Shown here one piece after another: positions 42,337 through 50,758 of a stretch of 50,758 nucleotides of DNA (positions are counted from its first letter, which is position 1; each line of letters starts with the position of its first letter). Position numbers and translations under genes: made by a program. The notes under the pieces are model-generated. The model saw nothing but the letters and a program-made list of their open reading frames with translations, searched no databases and was not told the DNA's origin. Source of the DNA: a bacterium (lineage in GTDB: Bacteria; Bdellovibrionota_C; UBA2361; OMII01); the NCBI GenBank assembly GCA_017853605.1, contig JAFMJG010000003.1, forward strand, positions 1 to 50,758, given 5' to 3'.

Positions 42337-43926
42337 ATGCTAGATGCCACCCCCCTTCTCCGACTGTACTCCCGCTGGCGCAACGAGCAGCTCCAAAGCC
42401 AAAATCCAGCGGATGTCCAGCGCTCGCAGCTCCTCTCGCTCGTGAAGCGCGCGAAAGAGACGCGCTTTGGCGTTGATCATTCGTTCGCCTCAATCCGCTC
42501 TCTTGAGGAGTACCAGCAGCGGGTGCCGCTGCGCAGGTACGAGCAGTTCTGGGAGGAGTACTGGAAGGGAACCTTCCCCGTGCTGAGCGGCTGCACCTGG
42601 CCCGGGACAATCCGCTTCTTTCCCGTCAGCTCGGGGACATCATCTGGAACCACGAAGTACATCCCATGCTCGGGCGAGATGATGCGCTCCAACACAAAGG
42701 CGGGCATCGACCTCCTCGTGCACCACGTCACCAACCGCCCGCGATCGAGCCTACTGGGGGGCAAGAGCTTCATGCTCGGGGGGAGCACAGACCTGACTGA
42801 GCCATCGCCCGGCATCTTCTTTGGGGACCTGAGCGGCATCGCCGTCAAGAACCTTCCGTGGTGGCTTAGGTCGCGCTACTTCCCCCCCGCCAGCCTGGCT
42901 CTCATCAAAAACTGGGAGGAGAAGGTCGACACACTGGCCAAGCTCTCTCTCGACCAGGACATTAGGATGATATCGGGCGTCCCTGCTTGGCTTCTCATCT
43001 TCTTTGACAAGCTGGCCTCGCTGAGGCCCGAGGCAGCCGGAAATATCTGCAAGATCTACGAAAACCTCGAGATGGTGGTTCACGGCGGCGTTAACTTCGC
43101 TCCCTATGTGGACCGCTTCCGGGATGTCCTGGCTGGAGGCACTGCGGAGCTGCGCGAGGTATATCCTGCAAGCGAGGGATTCATCGCCATCGCCGACAGG
43201 GGATACGGTGATGGGCTTCGCTTGAACCTCGACCACGGCATCTTCTATGAGTTCGTGCCGCTTGAGGAGCTTGACTCCCAGTCGCCCTCCAGGCACTGGA
43301 TCGGAAACGTCCAGCCCGACATCAACTACGCCGTCGTGATGACGACCTGTGCAGGGCTCTGGTCGTACGTAATCGGGGACACAGTGCGCTTCGTCGACAC
43401 TGCAACACCGCGCGTCTTGGTGACGGGACGCACATCCTACTACCTCTCCGCGTTCGGCGAGCACCTGATCGCTGAGGAGGTCGAGGACGGCGTGGTCACA
43501 GCCGCCAAGGCGATCGGCGCTGAGGTCGCCGACTTTACAGTTGGGCCGATCTTCCCGGAGCGCCCCGGTGATCTCGGCGGGCACATCTACATTGTCGAGT
43601 TCCGGGGCGAGGTGCCCGCTGCCGGGCGCATTGCATCATTCAGCGAGGCGCTCGACCGCAAGCTCTGCCAGCGCAATGAGGACTACGAATCCCACCGCTC
43701 TGGCGGGTATGGCCTCAAGGCGCCAGCTGTGGTGCCCGTGCCGGATGGCTGCTTCGCCGCCTGGATGAAGCACCGGGGTAAGCTAGGGGGGCAAAACAAG
43801 GTGCCTCGCATCATCACGAGCCGCGAGCTGCTGGCAGATCTGCTCTCGTTTGTCGGGGCTCAGCCGGGGCCCCAGGCGGGTGCCGTGCCGCCAACGCCTG
43901 GCCAGGCTGGCCCGACCAGCGCGTAA
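42337..43926 (+). CDS. GH3-family acyl-adenylate-forming protein
   Basis: This 529-residue protein has the size and motifs of GH3 (auxin-responsive-like) proteins: FFPVSSGTSSGTTKYIP (an ATP/AMP-binding S/T-rich loop), the YPASEGFIAIAD segment, and GLWSYVIGDTVRF followed by VTGRTSYYLSAFGEHL, the hinge and C-terminal signatures. Plant members link acyl acids to amino acids through an AMP intermediate. Bacterial members have unknown substrates. It is cytoplasmic, with no TM. The C-terminal 25 residues are Pro/Gln/Gly-rich. It lies in a cluster with a desaturase, which fits lipid-like substrates, but this is inference. Confidence 0.9.
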   Translation: MLDATPLLRLYSRWRNEQLQSQNPADVQRSQLLSLVKRAKETRFGVDHSFASIRSLEEYQQRVPLRRYEQFWEEYWKGTFPVLSGCTWPGTIRFFPVSSGTSSGTTKYIPCSGEMMRSNTKAGIDLLVHHVTNRPRSSLLGGKSFMLGGSTDLTEPSPGIFFGDLSGIAVKNLPWWLRSRYFPPASLALIKNWEEKVDTLAKLSLDQDIRMISGVPAWLLIFFDKLASLRPEAAGNICKIYENLEMVVHGGVNFAPYVDRFRDVLAGGTAELREVYPASEGFIAIADRGYGDGLRLNLDHGIFYEFVPLEELDSQSPSRHWIGNVQPDINYAVVMTTCAGLWSYVIGDTVRFVDTATPRVLVTGRTSYYLSAFGEHLIAEEVEDGVVTAAKAIGAEVADFTVGPIFPERPGDLGGHIYIVEFRGEVPAAGRIASFSEALDRKLCQRNEDYESHRSGGYGLKAPAVVPVPDGCFAAWMKHRGKLGGQNKVPRIITSRELLADLLSFVGAQPGPQAGAVPPTPGQAGPTSA

Positions 43927-43975
43927 CGCCGCCGCGCATTTGCAAAAGGGAGCCGCTCGCGCCTAGAATCCCCGC

Positions 43976-44707
43976 ATGGACATCGCGGCGGCAGCGTCAG
44001 TCATCATTCTCTACCCACTTGTCCTGCTCGGGGATGGCTGCCTCCTGATCGCCATCGCTGTGGCCAGCACCACCCGCGGGCACTCCCTGCTGTGGGGAGC
44101 CTCCTTCGCCCTCTTCCACGCCCTCTACGGGGTGCTCGGGATCCTGCTGGCTTCGCAGCTCCTCGTATACTCTGGTATCTTGGGCGAGCTCTTCATGCTC
44201 GCCGGAGCTGTCTTCCTCCTCTGGCACTTCGCCCACCATCGGCTGCATCACCGGATGCACCACGACTGCAGCTGCGAGAACCACCCATCGGCGCAGCTCT
44301 CTGCGCTCGGTGTCATCTCTTCCGCGGCCGCGCTCTCCCTGCACGCCCTGGCGGGAGGCGCCATCGTGCAGAGCATCATGCCGGAGGCCTCAACCGCCTC
44401 AACGGTGTCGCTGCTCATCGCAGCTTCCGTCGTGTTAGGGCTCCTCTCATTCGCGATTCTCAAGATAGGGGAGCTTGAGCAACAGCACATACTAAAGCTC
44501 CTTGACCGCCTCCCTGGAATAGTAGGTTTCATCCTCACTGCCCTTTGCTTTGGGGTGCTCTACCACATCATTGATGATGCCCTGGCCTCCTCACCGCTGC
44601 TCCTCTCGGGCTTCATCCTTGTGGCAGCAGTGGCGAGCGCCTGTGTTGGTCGGCTCCTGCATGGAAGACGGGCACCGCCGGTGGTGAAGATCGGCGCGAA
44701 AAAGTAG
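43976..44707 (+). CDS. His-rich polytopic membrane protein
   Basis: This 243-residue protein has about six or seven TM helices (for example near 8-28, 40-62, 65-86, 118-136, 148-168, 180-200 and 205-225). A soluble His-rich loop between the third and fourth (HFAHHRLHHRMHHDCSCENH) looks like a divalent metal-binding site. The overall layout resembles small metal efflux carriers of the MntP/LysE kind, but no exact match is recognised. It lies 49 nt after the GH3 gene. Metal transport or sensing is a guess from the His cluster. Confidence 0.6.
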   Translation: MDIAAAASVIILYPLVLLGDGCLLIAIAVASTTRGHSLLWGASFALFHALYGVLGILLASQLLVYSGILGELFMLAGAVFLLWHFAHHRLHHRMHHDCSCENHPSAQLSALGVISSAAALSLHALAGGAIVQSIMPEASTASTVSLLIAASVVLGLLSFAILKIGELEQQHILKLLDRLPGIVGFILTALCFGVLYHIIDDALASSPLLLSGFILVAAVASACVGRLLHGRRAPPVVKIGAKK

Positions 44708-44833
44708 CCAACATGCTGAATTCGTCGGCAAAGGCCGGCATTGATCCGCAACAATCGGCCTACGGAGGGTTTCCAGTGGTGCCTATTTCCTCTACTATCG
44801 CGGCAGCCGTGCAACCCAGGAGCAGTCGCTAGC

Positions 44834-45745
44834 ATGTCAACTCGAGGCCAGCCCTTTCATCCGTTCAATATCGTCAAGCAGAGCGCCTTCTGGGCGATCC
44901 ACCTCGGTTGCTTGGGTGTCTATTGGGTTGGCTGCAGCTGGACTGCCATCACGATCTGTCTCGCCCTGTACGTCATTCGGATGTTTGCGGTAACCGGCGC
45001 GTACCACCGCTACTTCTCCCATCGATCATACCAAACCAGCCGCGTGTTCCAGTTTCTTTTGGCGCTGCTGGGGACTACGGCCGCCCAGAAGGGTCCCATC
45101 TGGTGGGCATCTCACCATCGCCACCACCACAAGCACTCGGACACAGAGGAAGATATCCATCCCCCCGGCATTTACGGCCTGTGGTGGGCGCACGTTGGAT
45201 GGGTCCTCAGCACCCAGTTTATCGAGCCGCGCTCAGAGCTTGTGAAGGACCTCTGCCGATTTCCGGAGCTGCGGGTGCTCGATAAGCACCACATCGTGCC
45301 ACCCCTGCTGCTGATGGGAGCACTGGCCGCCCTCGGCTCGTACCTCGGGGCACACGCGCCCGAGCTGCACACCTCCGCGGGGCAGCTCATCGTGTGGGGA
45401 TTCTGCGTCAGCACAACGCTCCTTTACCACGGCACGTTCTGCATCAACTCGCTCGCGCACGTCATTGGCCGCCCGCGCTTCAAGACCGGCGATGACAGCA
45501 AAAACAGCTTCATCCTCGCCCTGATCACGCTCGGCGAGGGGTGGCACAACAACCACCACCGGTACCCAGGCTCAGAGCGTCAGGGGTTCTACTGGTGGGA
45601 GGTCGACATCTCTCACTACATCCTGAGGGGCCTGTCCCTCTTCGGCCTCGTGTGGGATCTGCGAGAGCCCCCAGCCCGCATCTACCAGGAGGCCCTCGAG
45701 CGGCAAGAACCGCAGGAGCCGCCTCAGATGCCCTTGGCGGCGTAG
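44834..45745 (+). CDS. Acyl-CoA/fatty acid desaturase
   Basis: This 303-residue membrane di-iron enzyme shows the three His boxes of the stearoyl-CoA desaturase family: HRYFSH near residue 58, HHRHHHKH near 95, and HNNHH near 237. It introduces a double bond (usually delta-9) into saturated acyl chains. Four TM helices surround the boxes. The frame is open to 44741, but ATG 44834 has AGGAG upstream and gives the usual N-terminus. Neighbouring GH3-type and glycosyltransferase genes suggest an envelope/lipid-modification neighbourhood. Confidence 0.93.
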   Translation: MSTRGQPFHPFNIVKQSAFWAIHLGCLGVYWVGCSWTAITICLALYVIRMFAVTGAYHRYFSHRSYQTSRVFQFLLALLGTTAAQKGPIWWASHHRHHHKHSDTEEDIHPPGIYGLWWAHVGWVLSTQFIEPRSELVKDLCRFPELRVLDKHHIVPPLLLMGALAALGSYLGAHAPELHTSAGQLIVWGFCVSTTLLYHGTFCINSLAHVIGRPRFKTGDDSKNSFILALITLGEGWHNNHHRYPGSERQGFYWWEVDISHYILRGLSLFGLVWDLREPPARIYQEALERQEPQEPPQMPLAA

Positions 45746-45811
45746 TCCTGTCACTCTCCACAACGCAGCCTCCTGTCTTAAAAAACATCCCTAATTTAGC
45801 CTGTTACAAAG

Positions 45812-45842
45812 GGATTTTGCGGCCTCCGCCGGCGCAAAATCC
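45812..45842. repeat. Perfect 10-bp inverted repeat before the glycosyltransferase gene
   Basis: GGATTTTGCG (45812-45821) and CGCAAAATCC (45833-45842) are exact reverse complements around an 11-nt loop, 67 nt past the desaturase stop and 75 nt before the glycosyltransferase start. The following 10 nt are not T-rich, so terminator function is weak; an operator is as likely. A GCGC-rich, A-rich stretch follows (AGCGCCAAAAACGC and GGGCGCAAAA). Confidence 0.55.
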
Positions 45843-45916
45843 TTGGTGCTCTTTTGGGCCGGCAGCCATCTTAAACCTAGCGCCAAAAACGCATCGCAAG
45901 GGCGCAAAAAAACGGC

Positions 45917-47188
45917 ATGAATATCCTGCTCCTCAACCAAGACTGGTTCGCTACAGAGCTCCGCTCCTTTGGCCACTCCGTGCTCACGTGTGGCACTGCC
46001 CCACACCTTGAAGTGCGGCTTCTTCACCCCGTCGTGCAGATACGCGAGCTGCTTGAAAGCCTGCCGGGGGGATTCCAGCCGGATGTCGTCGTATGGTTCG
46101 ACGACAGCGCGCCGGTTATGTTCCTTGGCCTTGAGGACTGCCCCCTTCCAACGGTCTTCTACTCGGTCGACACTCACCACCACTGGGAGCTCCATTCAAG
46201 GCTTGCGCACTGCTTCGATCACGTCTTCGTCGCGCAAAAAGACTACCTGCACCACTTTAGCGCCTCCGGCACCCCGCATTCGTGGCTGCCCCTGTGGGCG
46301 TCGCGGCACGTTGAGGCATCCGACAGCAAGCAGATGGAGCTGTCGTTTGTCGGCACAATGAACCCGAAGCTGAACAAGAAGCGGGTCGATTTCTTTTCTG
46401 CGCTTCAAGAGACACTTCCGATCACTATCCGGCAGGGAAACTACTGGGAGATCTTTCCGTTCTCGGAGATAGTCATCAACCAAACCGTCAGCGGGGACCT
46501 AAACTTCCGCGTCTTTGAGGCGATGATGTGCGGCTGTATGCTCCTTACCGAGAGAAGCTCAAACGGCCTGCTTGAGCTGTTTAATGAAGGCGAGCACCTA
46601 GTAACCTACACCGCAGGAGATGTGCACGACGTGGCAGAAAAGGCGCAGGAGCTCCTTGCGGCCCCTAGCCGCATGCGGGCCATCGCCCGGGCGGGACGGG
46701 ATCGCGTGTTGGCGTCCCACACCGCCCTGCACCGGGCCGGGCAGCTTCATGACGTTCTGCTCTCTCTCTCAAAGCGCCCGAAAAGCCCAAGCCGCCACCT
46801 GCCGATGATGATTAACCATGCCATATCGAGCTCGCTTCATGAGCAGAGGAATCCGCAGCTTGCCGCATATGCGCTGCGAGGCGCGATCGAATGCGCGACT
46901 GCCTCACTGAGGGAGGGAGCAGTGCCTAGCGAGGTAGAAACAGCGCACCTGATCCGCACGTACCTGCGGTGGGACCGCTTCTCCAAGGACCGCTCGGGAT
47001 CCCAGCTGCTCATTCGGCACGCTGAGGCCCTCCCCTCAAACTGCCTGCTGACGCTCGCTCGCGTTAGGGCCCTCCTGAATGGAGGAAATCGTCTTGAGGC
47101 TGAGGTCATCGCCTCGCGGATCTCTGACGAGGGCGCCTCCCATGTCTTCTCAATCGCAGAGGAGACCGTAAACCTCCTGCTGGCGTAG
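45917..47188 (+). CDS. CgeB-like glycosyltransferase
   Basis: This 423-residue protein has the architecture of GT-B, CgeB/spore-type glycosyltransferases. The N-terminal Rossmann-like half has DVVVWFDDSAPV and VFYSVDTHHHWE. The C-terminal half has LNFRVFEAMMCGCMLLTE, the typical nucleotide-sugar binding 'E-x7-E'-type segment in this family. It then carries a 120-residue helical tail (about 300-423). It is soluble, with no TM. Such proteins modify envelope polysaccharides or flagellin; a flagellin gene lies about 9 kb away, but the target is unknown. Confidence 0.82.
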   Translation: MNILLLNQDWFATELRSFGHSVLTCGTAPHLEVRLLHPVVQIRELLESLPGGFQPDVVVWFDDSAPVMFLGLEDCPLPTVFYSVDTHHHWELHSRLAHCFDHVFVAQKDYLHHFSASGTPHSWLPLWASRHVEASDSKQMELSFVGTMNPKLNKKRVDFFSALQETLPITIRQGNYWEIFPFSEIVINQTVSGDLNFRVFEAMMCGCMLLTERSSNGLLELFNEGEHLVTYTAGDVHDVAEKAQELLAAPSRMRAIARAGRDRVLASHTALHRAGQLHDVLLSLSKRPKSPSRHLPMMINHAISSSLHEQRNPQLAAYALRGAIECATASLREGAVPSEVETAHLIRTYLRWDRFSKDRSGSQLLIRHAEALPSNCLLTLARVRALLNGGNRLEAEVIASRISDEGASHVFSIAEETVNLLLA

Positions 47189-47196
47189 GGGCACGG

Positions 47197-47700
47197 CTAC
47201 TGCCTCGGCAGCCGCTGGCTCTCTGCTGTGGCATTTGGAATTAGGTTGCCCACAACAATCGTTCCGCGCTGGTTGATGATGTAAATGGCGAAGGGCTTTT
47301 CTAGCCCCTGTGCGGTCTCAAAGGTGCGAAAGAATGCGAGACCCGGATCCCCCGCAGCATCACGGGTCGTGACGGTGGTGACCGTGTCGGTTAGCCGGGC
47401 AAAATCTGAGAAGAACGGGACGAAACGGGTCTCTATAATCTTGTCGATCGTCAGTCCGCCCTGGCTGCCATGCTTGATGGTCTCCTCGCTCAACATGCCC
47501 TGAAAGCACCGCACATCGCCCCTGACGAGGCACCCAACGGCCCGGTCAACGGCCTCGCTGTAACGGTCAGCCCGTCCAACATCAAGCTCATCGTCCTGAA
47601 CTGGAGCCTGGAGCGCGGTTGGCGTCGCAGCAGGCGCTGCTGCTGCAGCCGGCGGCCCTGCGAACACGAGCGCGGCAGCACATAGAGTTACACGTATCAT
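47197..47700 (-). CDS. Secreted hypothetical protein
   Basis: This 167-residue protein starts at ATG 47700 with a signal peptide (MIRVTLCAAALVFAGPPAAA). The mature part is a small alpha/beta domain with two Cys (VGCLVRGDVRCFQG) that could form a disulfide, and strands ending in RGTIVVGNLIP. The family is not recognised; it faintly resembles NTF2-like folds. The frame extends to 47736. It lies just downstream of the large TadE-like gene on the same strand. Confidence 0.62.
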   Translation of the reverse strand: MIRVTLCAAALVFAGPPAAAAAPAATPTALQAPVQDDELDVGRADRYSEAVDRAVGCLVRGDVRCFQGMLSEETIKHGSQGGLTIDKIIETRFVPFFSDFARLTDTVTTVTTRDAAGDPGLAFFRTFETAQGLEKPFAIYIINQRGTIVVGNLIPNATAESQRLPRQ

Positions 47701-47793
47701 GCGCCCAAGTATCTGCCAGGGCTCCGGGCTTAGCAAGCGATGCTTGCGCCCGGCAGATCGAGCGCAACGCGCCAGCGAGGGGCATCGACGCCG

Positions 47794-50175
47794 CTAGTCA
47801 CGCACAAAGCGCTGCTCAAGCACGCGCGACTCGCTGTGCGCAACGGTCACCGTTTCGGCGCCAAATAGGGCTGAGAGCCGCAGCGGAACCGAGACCTGGG
47901 CGCGCACGCTCACGCTCTGCAGCGAGTGATTGTGGGTCGCCGATACGGTGAGGCAGTGTGCTGGTGACCTGCCAGAGCACGCTGGCTGCCAGCTCGCTTG
48001 GGGATAGGCGGCCTGCACAACGTCAGCGACGCGCCGCTGCGCCCGCTCTACAGACACTCCGTAGGGCTCACTCCGTGGGGCCGCTTGGCTAACCCGAATC
48101 GGGGTGATTGAGCAGCGCCCCGAGAAGCTGGAGCAACACGCCGCCGCCGCATCACCCGTAAGCAGGGAGCCGCACGAGCGCCGCGGGCCGGCCTTGTAGC
48201 TCGGCGTGGAAACGGTGCAGGGGTCTGCCGGAGGCTGCGGCAGGACGGAATCCTCTGCCGGCGCGGATCCCACCGAGATCTGAACCTGTCCAGGAACCCG
48301 GTGCCGGCGTCGATACTCCGCCTCTATATCGGGCGAAGGGCCGCACTTTGATTCCGGCAGGGGGCCAATGACGAGCCGCGGCGGAGAGTGGATCCTTGCC
48401 CGGCTGCACGAAGCGCCTGCCCCTGCATTCCACACATAGCGTGACACCTCTTGGGCATTTGGAGCTGCACACCCCGGCAGGGGCTGGGCGCTGCATCCGA
48501 GGCGGCGCTCCTCCCTGCCAGTCGCGTGCCGCTCGCAGGAAACGCGCACGACCACATCGCGGCCCGGCTGGAACTCAGGGTCCGCGCACCCTGGCGGCAG
48601 GGAGACTCCTCCCTCAACCTCCCGGCACTCCTGGCACCCCTTCAGGTGCTCGCGGAACGCTCCTCTGCACTGAACCCTTCGTCGAAGGGGCGCGCACAAC
48701 CCCCCTGGCCCTTCGCCATCGAGCTGGTAGAACTTCGTGGGCTGCAGCGCCTCGCCACGAGCTGCCTTCGCTGCGAGTCGGCTGAAGAGCTCGCCGGGAT
48801 CGCCCTGGAACCCCTCAGGAGGGGTCCGGGCGCAGGCTGTCTCATCCGTGGCGCGGCTCGTGGGCGCCCTGGCAGCATCAGATGTGGCAAAGAGGGGGCG
48901 CGGATGGCCAGCTTGCTCACATCGGGCCGGGTAAGGCGAGAGCGGGCACGGCACGCTCTCGGGCACGAATGCGAAGGAGGGATAGTAAAGCTCGAGCGCC
49001 TCACCCTGCCATGCAACCTGCCCCCCATTAAGGCTCACCAGATACGCATCCAGGTGCACCGTGGCATCTACCGGCACCAAGAGCTCTGAGCCATGCCGCG
49101 AGATCTCCTCGTGGTATGCACCGCCTGGGGGGCTATAGGGGGCTCGCGCGCTCTTGGCGATGTCATCGAGCGTGGCCCCCCGCACTACGAAGTTTCCGCT
49201 TCCGCCTTGCCCGATGAGCCTGCCCCCCAGCTCCTGCTTTTGCTCCTCCGTGCCCCTCTCCCACCGGATCGAGATGAGTGCCTTGCCCTGCGCCCCCCTG
49301 AGCGTTCCGCGCGTGCTGCCGGACACCCTCAGCATGAGCGGCACATAGAGCTGGCGATCACGCCACAGCTGCTGGCCAGCGCGATATGCGCACGCTGCCG
49401 GAGCCGGGCTTGCGGCCCAGTCAAGCCTAGGCGGCGCGGAACCGCGCACAAGCGTGCCAGCGTAACAAGGGATCCGAATGCCGTGCGCGCCCTCAAGTGA
49501 CTGGATCACAGCCACGTCCTGCTCGCGAGTCGCCCACGCATCAGCGAGCCGAAAGCGCACCGAGCCGATCTTAAACTGGGGCTCAAATCCTCCCTGACTC
49601 CCAACGAGCGAGGCCCTGGTCTTGCCGCTGACAGCTCTCAGGTCGACCGTCTTGTGGGGAGCCACTGGGCGGTGAAATATGCGGTCGCGGAACTCCGGCG
49701 CAAGCGGATCCGAGCCTCCAACCAGCGGAAGCTCTCGCTGCTGAAGGATATGCGGATGGTGCCCCTGAACCGGAAAGAGCACCTCGTGGATCCGGTAACG
49801 GTCGCGCGCCAAGTCAACCTCCGCGACAGAGATGCGCTCCTCCTCGAGCGGGATCGCAAGCTCCGGCTCCGTCATCCATGACGCGCTCGCGCTCCACGTT
49901 GCGTTCCTGACTAGGTACGATGCAGCCTCATCCCACACATCGACGTTGTAGCGCATGAGGGAGGGGGAGAGCTGCTCAGGGATGCTCTGCGAGCACGCTG
50001 CGTCAGTTGGGTAGAGGCACCGCACCCCCTCTCGAACGCCAGCCCGAACCGCGCTTCGGGCGTGAAAGATGCGCGCCACATCAGAAGCGCCAACCAGGAA
50101 GAAGCTCACGCCGAAAACGACGAAGGCCGCCTCTAGGAGGTAGTGTCCACGGGTCCGGGATGGAGGCGAGCGCAT
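47794..50175 (-). CDS. Very large TadE/TadG-like pseudopilin-type protein
   Basis: This 793-residue protein starts at ATG 50175, 8 nt after GGAG. The N-terminal part GHYLLEAAFVVFGVSFFLVGASDVAR followed by RSAVRAGVREGVRC is the TadE-type membrane anchor with the conserved Glu in the hydrophobic helix. The remaining 700 residues are extracytoplasmic. The second half is Cys- and Pro-rich (for example CQECREVEG, CCSSFSG, CSARSP-like pairs), suggesting several disulfides. TadE/TadG proteins are usually 150-450 residues. The C-terminus (ETVTVAHSESRVLEQRF) resembles the end of TadG proteins. It may be a surface or pilus-associated structural protein. No tad pilus genes are nearby. Confidence 0.68.
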   Translation of the reverse strand: MRSPPSRTRGHYLLEAAFVVFGVSFFLVGASDVARIFHARSAVRAGVREGVRCLYPTDAACSQSIPEQLSPSLMRYNVDVWDEAASYLVRNATWSASASWMTEPELAIPLEEERISVAEVDLARDRYRIHEVLFPVQGHHPHILQQRELPLVGGSDPLAPEFRDRIFHRPVAPHKTVDLRAVSGKTRASLVGSQGGFEPQFKIGSVRFRLADAWATREQDVAVIQSLEGAHGIRIPCYAGTLVRGSAPPRLDWAASPAPAACAYRAGQQLWRDRQLYVPLMLRVSGSTRGTLRGAQGKALISIRWERGTEEQKQELGGRLIGQGGSGNFVVRGATLDDIAKSARAPYSPPGGAYHEEISRHGSELLVPVDATVHLDAYLVSLNGGQVAWQGEALELYYPSFAFVPESVPCPLSPYPARCEQAGHPRPLFATSDAARAPTSRATDETACARTPPEGFQGDPGELFSRLAAKAARGEALQPTKFYQLDGEGPGGLCAPLRRRVQCRGAFREHLKGCQECREVEGGVSLPPGCADPEFQPGRDVVVRVSCERHATGREERRLGCSAQPLPGCAAPNAQEVSRYVWNAGAGASCSRARIHSPPRLVIGPLPESKCGPSPDIEAEYRRRHRVPGQVQISVGSAPAEDSVLPQPPADPCTVSTPSYKAGPRRSCGSLLTGDAAAACCSSFSGRCSITPIRVSQAAPRSEPYGVSVERAQRRVADVVQAAYPQASWQPACSGRSPAHCLTVSATHNHSLQSVSVRAQVSVPLRLSALFGAETVTVAHSESRVLEQRFVRD

Positions 50176-50303
50176 CACGAGTCTCCAGGGATAGCGCAGG
50201 GCACGGCCGGTAATGGGCCTGCACACTATGAGCCCTGTAGCCCACTTTCAAATGAAAAATTTGAGAAGCCGACCCAAGCCTACAGATCGGCACACCGGTC
50301 CCC

Positions 50304-50758
50304 TCACTGGGGAGGGACGAGAAGCGGGGTTCCCTGGAGGAAGTCATCCATCCCCTCGCGCCAGAGGCAGTACACGTCGCCGTCATCGCCGCCGGTGGTG
50401 ACAACGCACGGCTCACCGTGGCGATCGAGCGCATGGATGATGACTGGGCCGAGGTACCCCCCTTTGAGTTCCCGCAGATCGCCGATCGCCTCGTGGCACG
50501 CCTCGGATACTGATGCGCCCCGCTTCATGTAGAGCACAACCGAACGGGCAGTGCCCGCGCGGATCGTCATCTCTCCGGTGTGGGTGCAGGCAGCTCCACC
50601 GTACCGGTTGTCAACGTACATCCCAGCGCCAACCACAGGAGAGTCGCCAAGACGGCCCGGATACTTGTAGGCCCAGCCTGAAGTGCTGACACCTCCGTAC
50701 AAATGACCATTCCTCTCCCTGACGAGAAAGGTCACGGTGCCCTTCGAGAGGTCCGGCT
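50304..50758 (-). CDS. Glycosylasparaginase/isoaspartyl peptidase-like, C-terminal part
   Basis: This is an incomplete gene: the frame runs off the right edge. The translated part starts with the last residues of the alpha chain, then the Thr of KGTVTF, at the place of the self-cleaving Thr nucleophile, followed by GGVSTSGWAYK, the GRLGDSPVVGAGMYVDN block and the CHEAI helix. These match the beta subunit of N-terminal nucleophile glycosylasparaginases. They hydrolyse N-linked glycosyl-asparagine, or isoaspartyl peptides in related members. The usual Gly two residues after Thr is Thr here. The substrate cannot be settled without the missing alpha chain. Confidence 0.85.
   Translation of the reverse strand, partial: PDLSKGTVTFLVRERNGHLYGGVSTSGWAYKYPGRLGDSPVVGAGMYVDNRYGGAACTHTGEMTIRAGTARSVVLYMKRGASVSEACHEAIGDLRELKGGYLGPVIIHALDRHGEPCVVTTGGDDGDVYCLWREGMDDFLQGTPLLVPPQ

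Overview
The window is about 51 kb of GC-rich bacterial DNA that is densely coding on both strands. Housekeeping genes (gatA-gatB, a PpiD/SurA-like folding factor, a long-type argG, a Ham1-type pyrophosphatase, yjbQ) sit among a flagellin, a set of minor prepilins, outer-membrane beta-barrels and multihaem cytochromes c. This points to a flagellated Gram-negative (diderm) bacterium with a respiratory, cytochrome-rich lifestyle, broadly of the kind once grouped as Deltaproteobacteria. I cannot assign a phylum from the sequence. No rRNA, tRNA, CRISPR array, transposase or integrase was seen.

Layout. 1-4560 (+): end of gatA, gatB, a small DUF4911-like protein, a membrane-anchored parvulin-type folding factor and an unknown protein. 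4584-12389 (-): an unknown protein, 6-phosphogluconolactonase abutting a CHASE2/nucleotide cyclase, a bacterial RAP-domain protein, a lipoprotein M48 protease with a secreted SH3-domain partner, and argG. 12559-15657 (+): a hexokinase-type sugar kinase, nagB with an apparent AUC start, and a small outer-membrane barrel closed by a strong terminator. 15853-28140 (-): a tight six-gene operon for transmembrane electron transfer. 28407-29684 (+): a divergent pentahaem cytochrome with an apparent AUA start. 29690-34160 (-): a beta-propeller-like protein and a multi-TM protein fused to a spermidine-synthase-like domain. 34467-39469 (+): a STAS-like protein, a TerB-like protein, flagellin and four consecutive prepilin-like proteins. 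39338-41754 (-): an RNA m5C methyltransferase-like protein, a Ham1 pyrophosphatase and YjbQ. 42052-47188 (+): a small unknown protein, a GH3-family protein, a His-rich membrane protein, an acyl-CoA desaturase and a CgeB-like glycosyltransferase. 47197-50758 (-): a secreted unknown protein, a very large TadE/TadG-like protein and the end of a glycosylasparaginase.

The most striking system is the operon at 28140-15853. In transcription order it encodes (1) a cytoplasmic flavoprotein fused to two cyclic-nucleotide-binding domains and a four-cluster [4Fe-4S] domain, (2) a membrane protein whose two H-x13-H helices look like a di-haem cytochrome b, (3) an FHA domain joined by one TM helix to a periplasmic decahaem domain, (4) a lipoprotein with two GlcG/HbpS-like domains, (5) a predicted outer-membrane barrel, and (6) an exported decahaem cytochrome fused to an LVIVD-type propeller. 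Gene junctions run from a 1-nt overlap to a 12-nt gap. Read together they form a plausible cytoplasm-to-cell-surface electron conduit with cNMP and FHA inputs built into its electron-carrying proteins. The direction of electron flow and the substrate are not shown by the sequence. A CHASE2 nucleotide cyclase lies about 7.5 kb past the end of the operon.
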